A stretch of DNA of 64,000 nt from Nitrospira sp. (GTDB taxonomy: Bacteria; Nitrospirota; Nitrospiria; Nitrospirales; Nitrospiraceae), in assembly GCA_037045225.1 (NCBI GenBank), contig JBAOHZ010000009.1:2294001-2358000 (forward strand). The letters run 5' to 3'. Every line of letters begins with the position of its first letter. Within the stretch, counting starts at the first letter, position 1. This document shows positions 33,004 to 41,866 of the stretch, piece after piece. The notes beneath the pieces were generated by a model. The model had not been told where the DNA came from. It saw nothing but the letters and a program-made list of their open reading frames with translations, and searched no databases. The translations under genes were made by a program, and so were the position numbers.

Positions 33004-33807
33004 ATGATTAAGGTTGTTGTTACTGGTGCTGCCGGACGAATGGGGTCTCGCCTCGTGTCGCTGGTGAAAGATTCGGCATTTTTGACCCTTGTCGGTGCTG
33101 TAGAGGGGAAGGGGCACCATGCTGTGGGAGAGGATTCCGGCGAAGTCGCTGGTTGCGGGCGAACAGGCGTGCCGATCGTGGACGATCTCTCTAGTGTAAT
33201 GGAGCGTGGAGAGGTGGTGATTGATTTTACAACACCATCAGCGACTCTTGGGCACTTGAAGATTGTCGCGCAGTATCGACGTGGAATTGTCATCGGGACG
33301 ACCGGCTTCTCAGCGTCCGAGTTAGACGAACTCCGAAATGTCAGCAGGCAAATTCCTTGTGTGTTCTCGCCCAACATGAGCGTGGGCGTCAATGTGATCT
33401 ACAAGGTGATCGCAGAAATGGCCAAGACGCTCGGAGAAGATTACGATATCGAAGTGATCGAAGCGCATCACCGCCTGAAGAAAGATGCGCCGAGTGGAAC
33501 CGCCCTCAAATTGGCGGAAGTTCTCGCCCGAGCCGTCAATCGAGACCTGGGACAAGTCGGTGTTTATGCGCGGAAGGGACTGATCGGCGAACGAAAAAAA
33601 GGCGAAATTGGAATTCAGACCATTCGAGCCGGAGATATCGTCGGAGACCATACTGTGATGTTTGGGACCATGGGCGAACGTATTGAGCTCACCCATCGCG
33701 CTAGCAGTCGTGACACATTCGTAAGAGGCGCTCTCCGTGCTGCCCGCTGGGTTGTGAAGCAACCACCCGGGCTCTATGACATGTTGGACGTGTTAAGCCT
33801 GAAATAG
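33004..33807 (+). CDS. dapB: 4-hydroxy-tetrahydrodipicolinate reductase
   Basis: NAD(P)H-dependent reduction following DapA. VTGAAGRMGSRLV is the nucleotide-binding loop, IGTTGF follows, and EAHHRLKKDAPSGTALKLAE contains the catalytic His/Lys. 267 residues from ATG 33004, 29 bases after dapA. Last gene of the arginine-lysine cluster. Confidence 0.95.
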   Translation: MIKVVVTGAAGRMGSRLVSLVKDSAFLTLVGAVEGKGHHAVGEDSGEVAGCGRTGVPIVDDLSSVMERGEVVIDFTTPSATLGHLKIVAQYRRGIVIGTTGFSASELDELRNVSRQIPCVFSPNMSVGVNVIYKVIAEMAKTLGEDYDIEVIEAHHRLKKDAPSGTALKLAEVLARAVNRDLGQVGVYARKGLIGERKKGEIGIQTIRAGDIVGDHTVMFGTMGERIELTHRASSRDTFVRGALRAARWVVKQPPGLYDMLDVLSLK

Positions 33808-34111
33808 AAAATTGCCATATTTGCCGACGGCTTACGCTACGGCAGCAGCGATGATGTTTCATCCCGCCAAGAGGATACGGTATCGTTTGCCTATAGTATC
33901 CGCAGACGCAGGGAGTGGCAGGTTGGCGGATAGTCCAAGAGGAGACTAGCAGTTAGCTCTATGCCTTGGCTAGTGAGAGACGGAGCGAGGCTTGTTGTGC
34001 GATGTGAACGAGCTGGTGTCCGAGATGGACATCAGGTCCAAGGTGGAGCAAGGCTGCCACCTTCTGCTCATCGCAGGTGAGCGCTCTGCGGGGATTGATT
34101 GTTGCGACGGG
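33808..34111. other. Intergenic region after dapB
   Basis: No gene is firmly supported. On the minus strand a frame stays open from the stop of the zinc-ribbon gene (34112) to a TAG at 33961-33959 and reads protein-like (DEQKVAALLHLGPDVHL), but it has no start codon with a Shine-Dalgarno. It may be a decayed gene end. Confidence 0.35.
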
Positions 34112-34264
34112 TCAATGTCGTGACGTGATCGGTCTCGGTTCTGCGTCTGCTGCTTTCCGTCGGCCACAGTTCAGGCACGCCAGGACTGTGATCGCTAAGC
34201 CAGCATTCAGGTCAACCGCCCGTTCAGGCAACATTGTTCCGCGGCATTTGTCACATTTATGCAT
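34112..34264 (-). CDS. 50-aa zinc-ribbon protein
   Basis: MHKCDKCRGTMLPERAVDL and then ACLNCGRRK give two CxxC pairs (Cys4/7 and Cys32/35) for one zinc. The KCDKC...CLNCG pattern with a central PERxxDL resembles small zinc-ribbon proteins scattered through Nitrospira-type genomes. Function unknown. ATG 34264 is preferred to 34300 because the shorter form begins right at the first CxxC. Confidence 0.6.
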   Translation of the reverse strand: MHKCDKCRGTMLPERAVDLNAGLAITVLACLNCGRRKAADAEPRPITSRH

Positions 34265-34357
34265 TCCTGGCTTATAGCATTGCTCTGTAGGATAAACCAT
34301 CCATCTGAAGTACTGTATGAGGATGGGAAAAGGCCCCCCATAGATACCGAAGTGTAT

Positions 34358-34409
34358 GGGCCGTTTGGCCCTGACACTGCCCCTTACGGGATTATTCCGT
34401 CCTCGTAAG
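34358..34409. other. Two adjacent hairpins upstream of the YHS gene
   Basis: gggcc-gttt-ggccc (34358-34371) and cttacggga / tcc-t-cgtaag (34383-34391 with 34400-34409, one bulge) form two stems 80 bases before the next start. They could be a terminator pair or a cis-regulatory leader; no T-run is convincing. Confidence 0.35.
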
Positions 34410-34489
34410 TTGGCGAGGCATGTTTTTCCAATCTCTGTTCGGTAAGCAAGTCACCACAAAATTTGGTGTGGCTGGTAAGATGCAATACC

Positions 34490-34762
34490 ATGTATAGACT
34501 ATTTCTAATCTCAGCACTCCTGGTGCTTTTTTACTATCTTCTTCGCAGGGCGATTAGGAAGGTGCGGGAGGGTGGTGGGGCTGTCAGCCTTCGAGAAGGG
34601 CAAGCACCTGGAAAGCAGATGATTCAAGACCCTGTGTGTCGCGTCTTCATTCCTCGAGAAAATGCGATTCGGCGAGAAATCGGGGGGCAAACCTACTTCT
34701 TTTGCAGTCAGAATTGTGCCACTACATTTGAGCGGAAACTCACGAGTCAGCAGCCGGAATAA
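34490..34762 (+). CDS. Small membrane-anchored YHS-like metal-binding protein
   Basis: 90 residues. An N-terminal membrane helix (LFLISALLVLFYYLL) precedes a basic linker and a YHS-type domain: QDPVCRVFIPRENAI, then TYFFCSQNCATTFERKL. The Cys of DPVC and the Cys-x-x-x-Cys of FCSQNC are the usual metal-binding positions. YHS proteins are thought to carry copper or other metals. ATG 34490 is taken; GTG 34463 is an alternative. Its tail overlaps the minus-strand lipoprotein gene by 16 bases. Confidence 0.72.
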   Translation: MYRLFLISALLVLFYYLLRRAIRKVREGGGAVSLREGQAPGKQMIQDPVCRVFIPRENAIRREIGGQTYFFCSQNCATTFERKLTSQQPE

Positions 34763-35049
34763 TTCGTATCTGAGACCGTGTCGTTCTTATCAAAAAACAG
34801 GATCATCTGGCACTCATTCGCTTTAAAGTTAAAGAGAGGGGGCCCGGCCGTTCCTCCCGCAATGCGATTGTAGGTCCATTTCTCTCCACCAAAAAACCGG
34901 GACGTTTTGGCGTCTGGCGCTCCCAATTCTTTTTCAATCCATGCGCGATCCTTCCCCTGGTAGCGAGTCAACGAAGCATCCATGTAGGGGTTGTGACTAC
35001 AGCCTGCGGCCATGAGGGCGACTGCGAGAAGCCAGACGGATGTGCGCAT
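34747..35049 (-). CDS. Small lipoprotein of unknown function
   Basis: 100 residues. Signal peptide MRTSVWLLAVALMAAGC with a good lipobox (MAAGC, Cys17), then a domain reading LTRYQGKDRAWIEKELGAPDAKTSRFFGGEKWTYN. That pattern resembles SmpA/BamE-like lipoprotein repeats (a helix, LGxP, a loop, W-x-Y), but I do not assign it. A gaggaca ribosome site lies upstream of ATG 35049. Confidence 0.65.
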   Translation of the reverse strand: MRTSVWLLAVALMAAGCSHNPYMDASLTRYQGKDRAWIEKELGAPDAKTSRFFGGEKWTYNRIAGGTAGPPLFNFKANECQMILFFDKNDTVSDTNYSGC

Positions 35050-35246
35050 ACAGGTTGTCCTCCTGAATCACTGGGTGCGAAGCATGGAGAGATAATGTTT
35101 GGCCGAAAAAATCTTAGCGGTCACCATTCTCATCTGTCAAACAAGTCTAGCATGCCCGAGCTCACTTATTGCCTTGATGCCGAGTTGCTTCTACAATAAC
35201 CGCTGAGAAGATGGACCAGAAAGCTTAGAGACGAAAGGACCTTCAT

Positions 35247-35894
35247 ATGCAAATCTATCTTGATACGGCCAATGTCAAAGAAATTCAAGAAGGTGCGAAT
35301 CTCGGTCTCATTGACGGGGTGACCACCAACCCGTCCCTTGTGGCGAAGGAGGGGCGTAGTTTCAAAGAAATGCTGCTCGAAATCTGCAAGATGGTCGACG
35401 GGCCGATCAGTGCGGAGGTGGTTGGCGTCGAATCCGAAGCCATGATTAAAGAAGGGCGGGATCTGGCCAAAGTTCACAAGAACATCGTGGTGAAGGTTCC
35501 CCTCATTCCTGAAGGGCTTCGGGCCACAAAGAAGCTTGCGGCCGAGGGGATTCGTGTCAATGTCACCTTATGCTTCTCCCCGACGCAGGCACTGTTGGCT
35601 GCTAAGGCGGGTGCTTGGTGCGTATCGCCCTTCATTGGTCGTCTCGACGACGTGAGTTCCGATGGCATGGCACTGATTCGGCAGATTGTCACGATCTACA
35701 AGAATTACGATTATAAAACCAAGGTGCTCGTTGCGAGCGTTCGGCATCCGCAGCATGTCGTCGAAGCTGCGCTGGCTGGGGGCCACATTTGTACGATGCC
35801 CTACACCGTGTTCCAGCAGCTGGTAAAGCATCCCCTGACCGATATCGGCCTGAAGAAGTTTCTCGCCGACTGGGATGCCATGGGGAAGAAATAG
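35247..35894 (+). CDS. Transaldolase / fructose-6-phosphate aldolase-like (TalC type)
   Basis: 215-residue subfamily of transaldolases: MQIYLDTANVKEIQEG, TTNPSL, the Schiff-base Lys83 in IVVKVPLIPEG, and SPFIGRLDD near the phosphate site. The pentose phosphate transaldolase moves a dihydroxyacetone unit; small members may be true transaldolases or fructose-6-phosphate aldolases, which cannot be separated here. A gaaagga ribosome site precedes ATG 35247. Confidence 0.92.
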   Translation: MQIYLDTANVKEIQEGANLGLIDGVTTNPSLVAKEGRSFKEMLLEICKMVDGPISAEVVGVESEAMIKEGRDLAKVHKNIVVKVPLIPEGLRATKKLAAEGIRVNVTLCFSPTQALLAAKAGAWCVSPFIGRLDDVSSDGMALIRQIVTIYKNYDYKTKVLVASVRHPQHVVEAALAGGHICTMPYTVFQQLVKHPLTDIGLKKFLADWDAMGKK

Positions 35895-35915
35895 CCGGTC
35901 GAACCTGTGCCTTGC

Positions 35916-36605
35916 TCAGTGCTTCTCGGCGAGTTTCTGTTTGGCCATGAAAAAGATGCGGTGGAACATGGGGCGCGTCAGCTTCCCGGTGAACGTGTTC
36001 TGTTGACTCGGGTGGTACGAGCCAATCAGGGTCACGCCCCCCGGCAACTCGTAGAGGACTCCGTGCCCGAATTGAGGGCGCGGGCTGGGCAGGGCGAGTC
36101 CCAATTCACGATTTGCTGTGAAATAGTGATCGAACGCAATTTTCCCCAAAGTGACGACCACACGCATCCGTGTCAACAGCTGTAGTTCACTCAGGACAAA
36201 CGGCCGGCAGGCGGTGAATTCATCCGGCAGTGGCTTGTTGGCGGGAGGTGCGCACCGCACGGTTGCGCCGATGTAGCAGTCCGTCAGGGTGAGGCCATCA
36301 CCTGTGTGGGTAGAGGTCGCTTGGTTGGCAAACCCGAATTTGTGCAAGGCCTCATATAGCCAGTCTCCGCTGCGATCTCCGGTGAAGACCCGTCCGGTTC
36401 GATTGCCCCCGTGTGCTGCCGGTGCCAGGCCCAAAATGTAGAGCCGCGCCTGAGCATCTCCGAATCCTGGGACTGGTTTTCCCCAATAGGACCAATCTCG
36501 GAATTGCCGCCGTTTCTCCCTGGCCACAGCCTCCCGGTAGCTAACCAGGCGAGGGCAGCGCGTGCAGGCGACGATGTCGTCATTAAGCAGCACGAGTGTA
36601 GACAT
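35916..36605 (-). CDS. Uracil-DNA glycosylase, family 5-like, iron-sulfur
   Basis: Excises uracil or related damage from DNA. 229 residues. CTRCPRL (Cys14, Cys17) supplies two of four cluster ligands, with further Cys in RCAPPANKPL and ACRPF. GLAPAAHGGNRTGRVFTGD is the family catalytic region, and GSYHPSQQNTFTGKLT is the second active-site loop. The form GLAPAAHG points to family 5 (UdgB) rather than family 4 (GExPG). The start at 36605 places the CxxC near the N-terminus as usual; 36629 is an alternative. Confidence 0.88.
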   Translation of the reverse strand: MSTLVLLNDDIVACTRCPRLVSYREAVAREKRRQFRDWSYWGKPVPGFGDAQARLYILGLAPAAHGGNRTGRVFTGDRSGDWLYEALHKFGFANQATSTHTGDGLTLTDCYIGATVRCAPPANKPLPDEFTACRPFVLSELQLLTRMRVVVTLGKIAFDHYFTANRELGLALPSPRPQFGHGVLYELPGGVTLIGSYHPSQQNTFTGKLTRPMFHRIFFMAKQKLAEKH

Positions 36606-36699
36606 GGTTGGGGAGTGTACCAAAACCACGAGTTACTTGTCCCCCGAGGAGCTTGTTGCTAGCATGAGCCTTCAAGTGTGACGAAAGGATGACAAGGGC

Positions 36700-37779
36700 A
36701 TGTTGACTACACATCGGGGTCTTCGGGTGCTTGCCGTGTGCGCCACCATGGCGGTGGTTCTGCTGTCCGCGCTGCCAGTCCTGCGGGCGGATTCGAATAC
36801 GTCGGCGGGAACGGCGCTTCCACCGGAAGTCGGTCGGAGCACGCCAGAGGTTGACCAGGGGCCTACTCCGCCCGCAGGCGAGTCCGAGCTGGTGCCTGAA
36901 CTTGAAGATCGATTGGTCATCCTGCCGGAAATCAAACGGGAGGGAGAACGGTTTTTTCTCAGCTCCTTCAAGTTGCCGGATAAGTTGACGTTCGCCGGGC
37001 AAGCGATTCCATTGGACAACTGGCAGGTGCGCGAGCGGATCGAGTACGAGTTCTACCAATTTCTCGAGGATCAAGGCGAAAGCATCATCCTGGCCAAACG
37101 GACGGGTCGTTGTTTCGCGCCGGCTGAAAAGCAGCTAGCCGAGGCTGGACTACCCGATGACTTGAAATACATGTTGTTGGTGGAGAGTAAGTGCATTGCG
37201 GCGGCCTATTCTCGGGCGAAGGCCTCTGGCCCCTGGCAGTTCATCAATTCTACGGGGCGACGGTATAAGCTACACAACGAAGGGTGGCTGGATGAGCGGC
37301 GCAATCTCGAAATGTCCACCGAAGCGGCCATCAAGTATCTTCGGTACCTCCGCGATTTGTACCAGGGGGATTGGTTTCTCGCGATGGCCTCCTATAATGC
37401 GGGGGAAGATCGCGTACGGAAATTGATTAAAGAGCAGAAGATTAATGACTACTGGCGCATGCATGGCCCACGAGAGACGATGCGTTATGTGGCGCGGATT
37501 ATTGCGGCGAAAGAAATCTACTCACAGCCGGAGAAGTATCTGGGCCTGACCAAAAAAGATCTCTACCCTCCGCTTGAAACAGAAACGGTCACGGTGATGA
37601 TCAAGGAACCGCAACGCCGTCTCACGGCGATCGCCGAGGAGTATGGAACGTACTTTCTTGAACTGAAAATGTTGAATCCTGAGTTCACAAAGGACTACTT
37701 GCCAAAGGGCACCTACCAGGTTAAGGTGCCGCGACAGACCTGTCCGAATCGCTGTTTCAAACAAGACAAACTTCCGTAG
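36700..37779 (+). CDS. Membrane-bound lytic murein transglycosylase (MltD-like)
   Basis: 359 residues. Signal sequence (AVCATMAVVLLSALPVLRADS), a Pro-rich segment, and an SLT domain with catalytic Glu162 in YMLLVESKC, then KASGPWQFINSTGRRY and MASYNAGEDRV as in MltD. The C-terminal ~65 residues (TVTVMIKEPQRRLTAIAEEYGTYFLELKMLNP) form a LysM-like region. It cleaves glycan strands to anhydromuropeptides in the periplasm. A cgaaagg ribosome site precedes ATG 36700. Confidence 0.87.
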   Translation: MLTTHRGLRVLAVCATMAVVLLSALPVLRADSNTSAGTALPPEVGRSTPEVDQGPTPPAGESELVPELEDRLVILPEIKREGERFFLSSFKLPDKLTFAGQAIPLDNWQVRERIEYEFYQFLEDQGESIILAKRTGRCFAPAEKQLAEAGLPDDLKYMLLVESKCIAAAYSRAKASGPWQFINSTGRRYKLHNEGWLDERRNLEMSTEAAIKYLRYLRDLYQGDWFLAMASYNAGEDRVRKLIKEQKINDYWRMHGPRETMRYVARIIAAKEIYSQPEKYLGLTKKDLYPPLETETVTVMIKEPQRRLTAIAEEYGTYFLELKMLNPEFTKDYLPKGTYQVKVPRQTCPNRCFKQDKLP

Positions 37780-37784
37780 TCCCC

Positions 37785-39125
37785 ATGATACAAGTCGGAG
37801 TCTCGCAGCCCAGGGCACGAGCCCTCCTTGCCAAACTGTTTCATGCGGGACTGCAGGCCGTCGATCCGTACGAGGCGGTGTGTCGTCAGGTTCGCTTCCG
37901 GCGTGGACAACTCACCATCGGTTCGCAACGCTACTTTCTCCACCCAAACCAGCGACTTGTCGTGATCGGCGCCGGGAAGGCGTCCGGGCGCATGGCCCAG
38001 GCGCTGGAGCGTCAATTGGGCTCCCGGATCGACACCGGACTGGTCGTGGTCAAATATGGGCATGGCGCGCCGACAAAGAAGATTCGCATTGTGGAGGCCG
38101 GACATCCCGTTCCGGATCAGGCGGGACTTCAGGCCGGTCGTGCAATCATGGCATTGGTTGGGACGCTGAAGCCGGACGATCTCTTGATCGTCCTCTTGTC
38201 CGGCGGCGCCTCGAGTCTTCTCCCCGCTCCCGCTTCGGGGATCAGCCTCAAGGATAAGCAACGAACGACCACGTTATTGTTGCGGTCCGGGGCAACCATT
38301 CAAGAGATGAACGCGGTTCGCAAGCACCTATCCTGCGTGAAAGGCGGGCAGTTGGCCGCAGCGACCCCCGCGCGCGTGGCGAGTGTGATCCTCTCGGACG
38401 TGATTGGAAATGATCTTGGCACGATCGGGTCTGGCCCCACCGCCCCGGATCCCACCACATTTCTGGATGCCTGGCGGATCTTGGAACGATACGACGTTGC
38501 TGGGCGCGTTCCAGTCTCTGTTCGTCGTCGAATGGAGGCGGGTATCAAGAAAACCCTGCCGGAAACTCCCAAGGCCGGCGCGGCACTCTTCCGCCGTGTT
38601 GATAACCTGCTGATCGGAGACAATCAAGCAGCCGTCGATGCGGTTGTGAAGGTTGCGAAGGCGAAGCGACTTCGGACGCTCGTTCTTTCCACTACCCTGA
38701 CTGGGGAGGCGCGTGAGATCGCCAAGCTGTTCGGCGCGATGGCTCGGGAGATTGCGGCTCATGGTCGGCCTCTGCCTCGTCCCTGCTGTGTGATTGCCGG
38801 GGGCGAACCCACGGTGACGATTCGAGGTCAGGGGCAGGGGGGGCGGGCGCAGGAGTTTGCCTTGGCGGCCGCATTGGAGGTTGCCGGGCTCTCTGACGTG
38901 TGGGTCGCCGGCTTTGCTACTGACGGTACGGACGGGCCGACATCCGTCGCGGGTGCGATCGCCGATGGTGAAACAGTCGCGCGGGCCCGGCGTGCCAAGC
39001 TTGATCCGTTCCGCTCGCTTCAGAACAACGATGCCTATCCGTTCTTCAAGAAGTTGCGTGGCCACATTGTGACTGGTCCGACTGGGACCAATGTGAACGA
39101 TCTTTACCTCCTCCTCGCACTCTAG
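37785..39125 (+). CDS. Glycerate 2-kinase (MOFRL/DUF4147 family)
   Basis: 446 residues. VVIGAGKASGRMAQALE, EAGHPVPDQAG, LLSGGASSLLPAP, then LSDVIGNDLGTIGSGPTAPDPTTF, and the MOFRL-type C-terminus with GGEPTVTIRGQGQGGRAQEFALAAA, TDGTDGPTSVAGA and GPTGTNVNDLYLL. This family phosphorylates glycerate to 2-phosphoglycerate, feeding lower glycolysis. ATG 37785 lies five bases after mltD and 15 bases before the next CDS, so the three may be co-transcribed. Confidence 0.9.
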   Translation: MIQVGVSQPRARALLAKLFHAGLQAVDPYEAVCRQVRFRRGQLTIGSQRYFLHPNQRLVVIGAGKASGRMAQALERQLGSRIDTGLVVVKYGHGAPTKKIRIVEAGHPVPDQAGLQAGRAIMALVGTLKPDDLLIVLLSGGASSLLPAPASGISLKDKQRTTTLLLRSGATIQEMNAVRKHLSCVKGGQLAAATPARVASVILSDVIGNDLGTIGSGPTAPDPTTFLDAWRILERYDVAGRVPVSVRRRMEAGIKKTLPETPKAGAALFRRVDNLLIGDNQAAVDAVVKVAKAKRLRTLVLSTTLTGEAREIAKLFGAMAREIAAHGRPLPRPCCVIAGGEPTVTIRGQGQGGRAQEFALAAALEVAGLSDVWVAGFATDGTDGPTSVAGAIADGETVARARRAKLDPFRSLQNNDAYPFFKKLRGHIVTGPTGTNVNDLYLLLAL

Positions 39126-39140
39126 CTAGTATCCTCGCCT

Positions 39141-41771
39141 ATGGCTGATCCGTTCATCCTCTCGTTGCGCGAGAGCCGTCATTCCTCTCTGGTTGGTGGC
39201 AAGGCCGCGGGACTGTCCAAATTACTCGAGGCAGGCGTTGCCGTGCCTGACGGGTTATGCGTGACGACTGCCCTGTACCACCACTGCCTGGATCAGGCGA
39301 GGGTCGATGCGGTCTCGCTCTGGACCAAGTTGCGCCAGCTCTCCGGGGAGCAACGCGTGCAGGAGCAGGCGCGGATTCAGCAACTCATAGCGCAACAGCC
39401 CTGGCCGTCAGGATTCCAGGCGGAGCTGGAGATGCGGCTCGCGACGCTGGCCGGCGATGTCACGACACTCTGGGCAGTTCGGTCGTCTGCCACCAATGAA
39501 GATGCTGCGGGCATGAGTGCCGCAGGTTTGTATTGCACAACATTAGGTGTGTCTCTGGCCGCGGTGTTGCGATCCATCCGCGACTGTTGGGGCTCCGTAT
39601 GGGATGAACGGGTGTGTCGGTACCTGTTCCGATCCGGTGCCGATGTACCGTACCCTGCTATGGCTGTCGTGATTCAGCCGATGCTGCACGCTCAGGTGGC
39701 AGGCGTTGCCTATTCGGTCCATCCCGTGACGGGGCGGACGTCTCAGGTGTCGATCAATGCCGTGCCCGGCCTCGCCTGGTCCCTCGTCAGTGGAGAGGTG
39801 ACGCCAGATCAGTACGTCGTGGAGGTGCGCGATGAAGACCATTGGCCGTTCCGTGTGCGACGACGCGTCCTTGCGCACAAACAACAAAAGCTGACGGTTA
39901 CTTCAGTGGGAGTGCAGACGGAATCGATTCCCGATTCTGAGCAATCGTACTCATCCCTGTCCGATGAGCAACTGTTCGAGCTCGCACGACTCTCGAAGCA
40001 CATTGAGGCTGCGTTTCGGTGTCCGGTGGATCTCGAATGGGTGTGGGATGTCGAGCGGCTCTGGGTCGTGCAAGCCCGTCCGATTACCGGGGTTCATCCC
40101 TCGTCGGCCCTGACCAACGACGAATGCGAATGGACGCGAGCCAATTTTAAGGAAACCTTGCCGGAATTGCCCAGTCCGTTAGGCCTCTCGTTCGTAGAAC
40201 GATTCATGGATGCCTACATCATCACTCCCTATCGGCGACTCGGCTGCAGCATCCCTGAAGGCCTTTCGTCGGTTCGTGTGCTCCACGGGCGACCGTATCT
40301 CAATGTCACGCTGTTTTATACGTTGGTGAGGCAGCTGCATGGAAACCCGGCGTTCTTAACCGAGCAGATGGGCGGGGAGTCTGTGAGGTTTACCCCGCCG
40401 GTGCGTCCCCTCGGAGCGTTCGCACTGGTCCGTGCCGGGATCAGTATGATGCGGGAATGGCGTAGGGCCACGAGGCAGGGGCCGAAAAACTTTTCGGCCA
40501 TGAAAACAATGGCGGAGCGCTATCATTACGATCGTATTCCGCACCTCTCCGCGCAGGAGCTGAGCATGACGCTCGACAGCCTGGGGACGTGGCTCGATGA
40601 GCACGAGGTGACCTTCGCGATCGCGGGTGGTGTCGCGCAGGGGCTTCAGGCGATGGGCACGTTTCTTCCCGGCTGGCTGGGTTCAGATTGGCGAGAGCTC
40701 CTCAATGGTTCGTTGCAAGGACAGGGGACCGTGATCAGCGCGTCTCACATTGTCCGGCTGGCGGAGCTTGTCGAAGTTGCTCAGAGGGAGGATGTGGTTC
40801 AGCGGTGGTTCCTGACGGAAGATTGGACGGCCCGTGGATTTCGGGATGCTCTCAGGGACACCGAGTTTCTGCGCCGATTTGAGCAGTATGTGAGTGAGTA
40901 TGGGCATCGGGCAGTCGGAGAATCCGACATTATGTCCCCACGAATTGCGGATCAGCCTGATGCGGTGCTGGCCGTGCTGCAGGCACAGGTGCGCACCGGT
41001 GTGGCGGTGGGTCCACGGGAAATCCTTTCCCGTCAGGCCCGGCGACGCGAGGAAGCGCTTGCAGAGATCGCCCGGCGATTCGGCTGGCGGCGTCACCGGT
41101 GGCTCATCTTCCGTGGATGGTATCGACGGCTCAGCCGGTTCTGTGCCTTACGGGAAGAGAATCGACACCACTTGATGTATTACTCCACCGCGGCCCGCCA
41201 TTTACTGCTTCGATTCGGTGAGCGGATGGTCGAACGTGGCGTCTTCGCCGCGCGGGAAGATGTGTTCTCCCTTACGCTGGATGAACGAGTCGCCTTGGCC
41301 GACGACGCCAGTCGCGATTGGCACCACCTTGTGCGAGAGCGACGCGAGGAACGCCTGCGGCAGGAGGCTATTGCGGTTCCCGACACCATTCGAGATTGGG
41401 AGGCGGTTGTCGCATCTGGAGGCCAATCAAGTGTTCAGGGTGAGGAAACGGTCTTGCGTGGCATTCCCATCAGCACCGGGGTTGCCAAGGGACCCGTTCG
41501 TCTTGTTCGGTCGACAGCGGATTGGCCTCGGGTGCGGGCGGGAGATATTCTCGTTGTTCCGGTGATCGATCCCGGCATGGCCCCGCTGTTCGGAGTGGCG
41601 GCGGGTTTGATTGCCGAAATGGGCGGCACGCTCTCGCACGGTGCGATTATTGCTCGGGAGTACGGCCTTACGGCCCTGGTCAATGTGCCCTACGCCACTA
41701 GTCTGTTGCGCGAAAATGAACAGGTTGAAATTACGAGTGCTACGGGACTCGTGCGTCGCTTGGTCCCTTGA
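39141..41771 (+). CDS. PEP-synthase-like dikinase with rifampin-phosphotransferase architecture
   Basis: 876 residues. The N-terminal ATP-binding half (GGKAAGLSKLLEAGVAVPDG, WAVRSSATNEDAAGMSAAG, DLEWVWDVERLWVVQARPI) is that of PEP synthase. A middle domain of ~430 residues has no PEP/pyruvate TIM-barrel motifs. The C-terminus is the swivelling phosphohistidine domain GGTLSHGAIIAREYG with His833. This ATP-grasp / unknown / His-domain order and total size match rifampin phosphotransferase rather than PpsA. The cognate acceptor is unknown. The neighbouring glycerate kinase makes a direct PEP link possible but unproven. Confidence 0.8.
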   Translation: MADPFILSLRESRHSSLVGGKAAGLSKLLEAGVAVPDGLCVTTALYHHCLDQARVDAVSLWTKLRQLSGEQRVQEQARIQQLIAQQPWPSGFQAELEMRLATLAGDVTTLWAVRSSATNEDAAGMSAAGLYCTTLGVSLAAVLRSIRDCWGSVWDERVCRYLFRSGADVPYPAMAVVIQPMLHAQVAGVAYSVHPVTGRTSQVSINAVPGLAWSLVSGEVTPDQYVVEVRDEDHWPFRVRRRVLAHKQQKLTVTSVGVQTESIPDSEQSYSSLSDEQLFELARLSKHIEAAFRCPVDLEWVWDVERLWVVQARPITGVHPSSALTNDECEWTRANFKETLPELPSPLGLSFVERFMDAYIITPYRRLGCSIPEGLSSVRVLHGRPYLNVTLFYTLVRQLHGNPAFLTEQMGGESVRFTPPVRPLGAFALVRAGISMMREWRRATRQGPKNFSAMKTMAERYHYDRIPHLSAQELSMTLDSLGTWLDEHEVTFAIAGGVAQGLQAMGTFLPGWLGSDWRELLNGSLQGQGTVISASHIVRLAELVEVAQREDVVQRWFLTEDWTARGFRDALRDTEFLRRFEQYVSEYGHRAVGESDIMSPRIADQPDAVLAVLQAQVRTGVAVGPREILSRQARRREEALAEIARRFGWRRHRWLIFRGWYRRLSRFCALREENRHHLMYYSTAARHLLLRFGERMVERGVFAAREDVFSLTLDERVALADDASRDWHHLVRERREERLRQEAIAVPDTIRDWEAVVASGGQSSVQGEETVLRGIPISTGVAKGPVRLVRSTADWPRVRAGDILVVPVIDPGMAPLFGVAAGLIAEMGGTLSHGAIIAREYGLTALVNVPYATSLLRENEQVEITSATGLVRRLVP

Positions 41772-41866
41772 CGTTCATTCGTGGTTCTCGTACGATTCTT
41801 TCTATTTCGCGACAGCCAGCAGGTGAACAGATCTCCAATTAGTCGTAGCATTCGTAGGGGAGCGTC

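Noticed and set aside
33959..34111. A protein-like minus-strand frame after the zinc-ribbon gene
   Set aside because: Residues look plausible, but there is no start codon with a ribosome site, so it was left as a possible remnant.
39141..41771. Plain phosphoenolpyruvate synthase (ppsA)
   Set aside because: The C-terminal PEP/pyruvate-binding barrel is missing and the His domain is at the extreme C-terminus, which fits the rifampin-phosphotransferase layout better.
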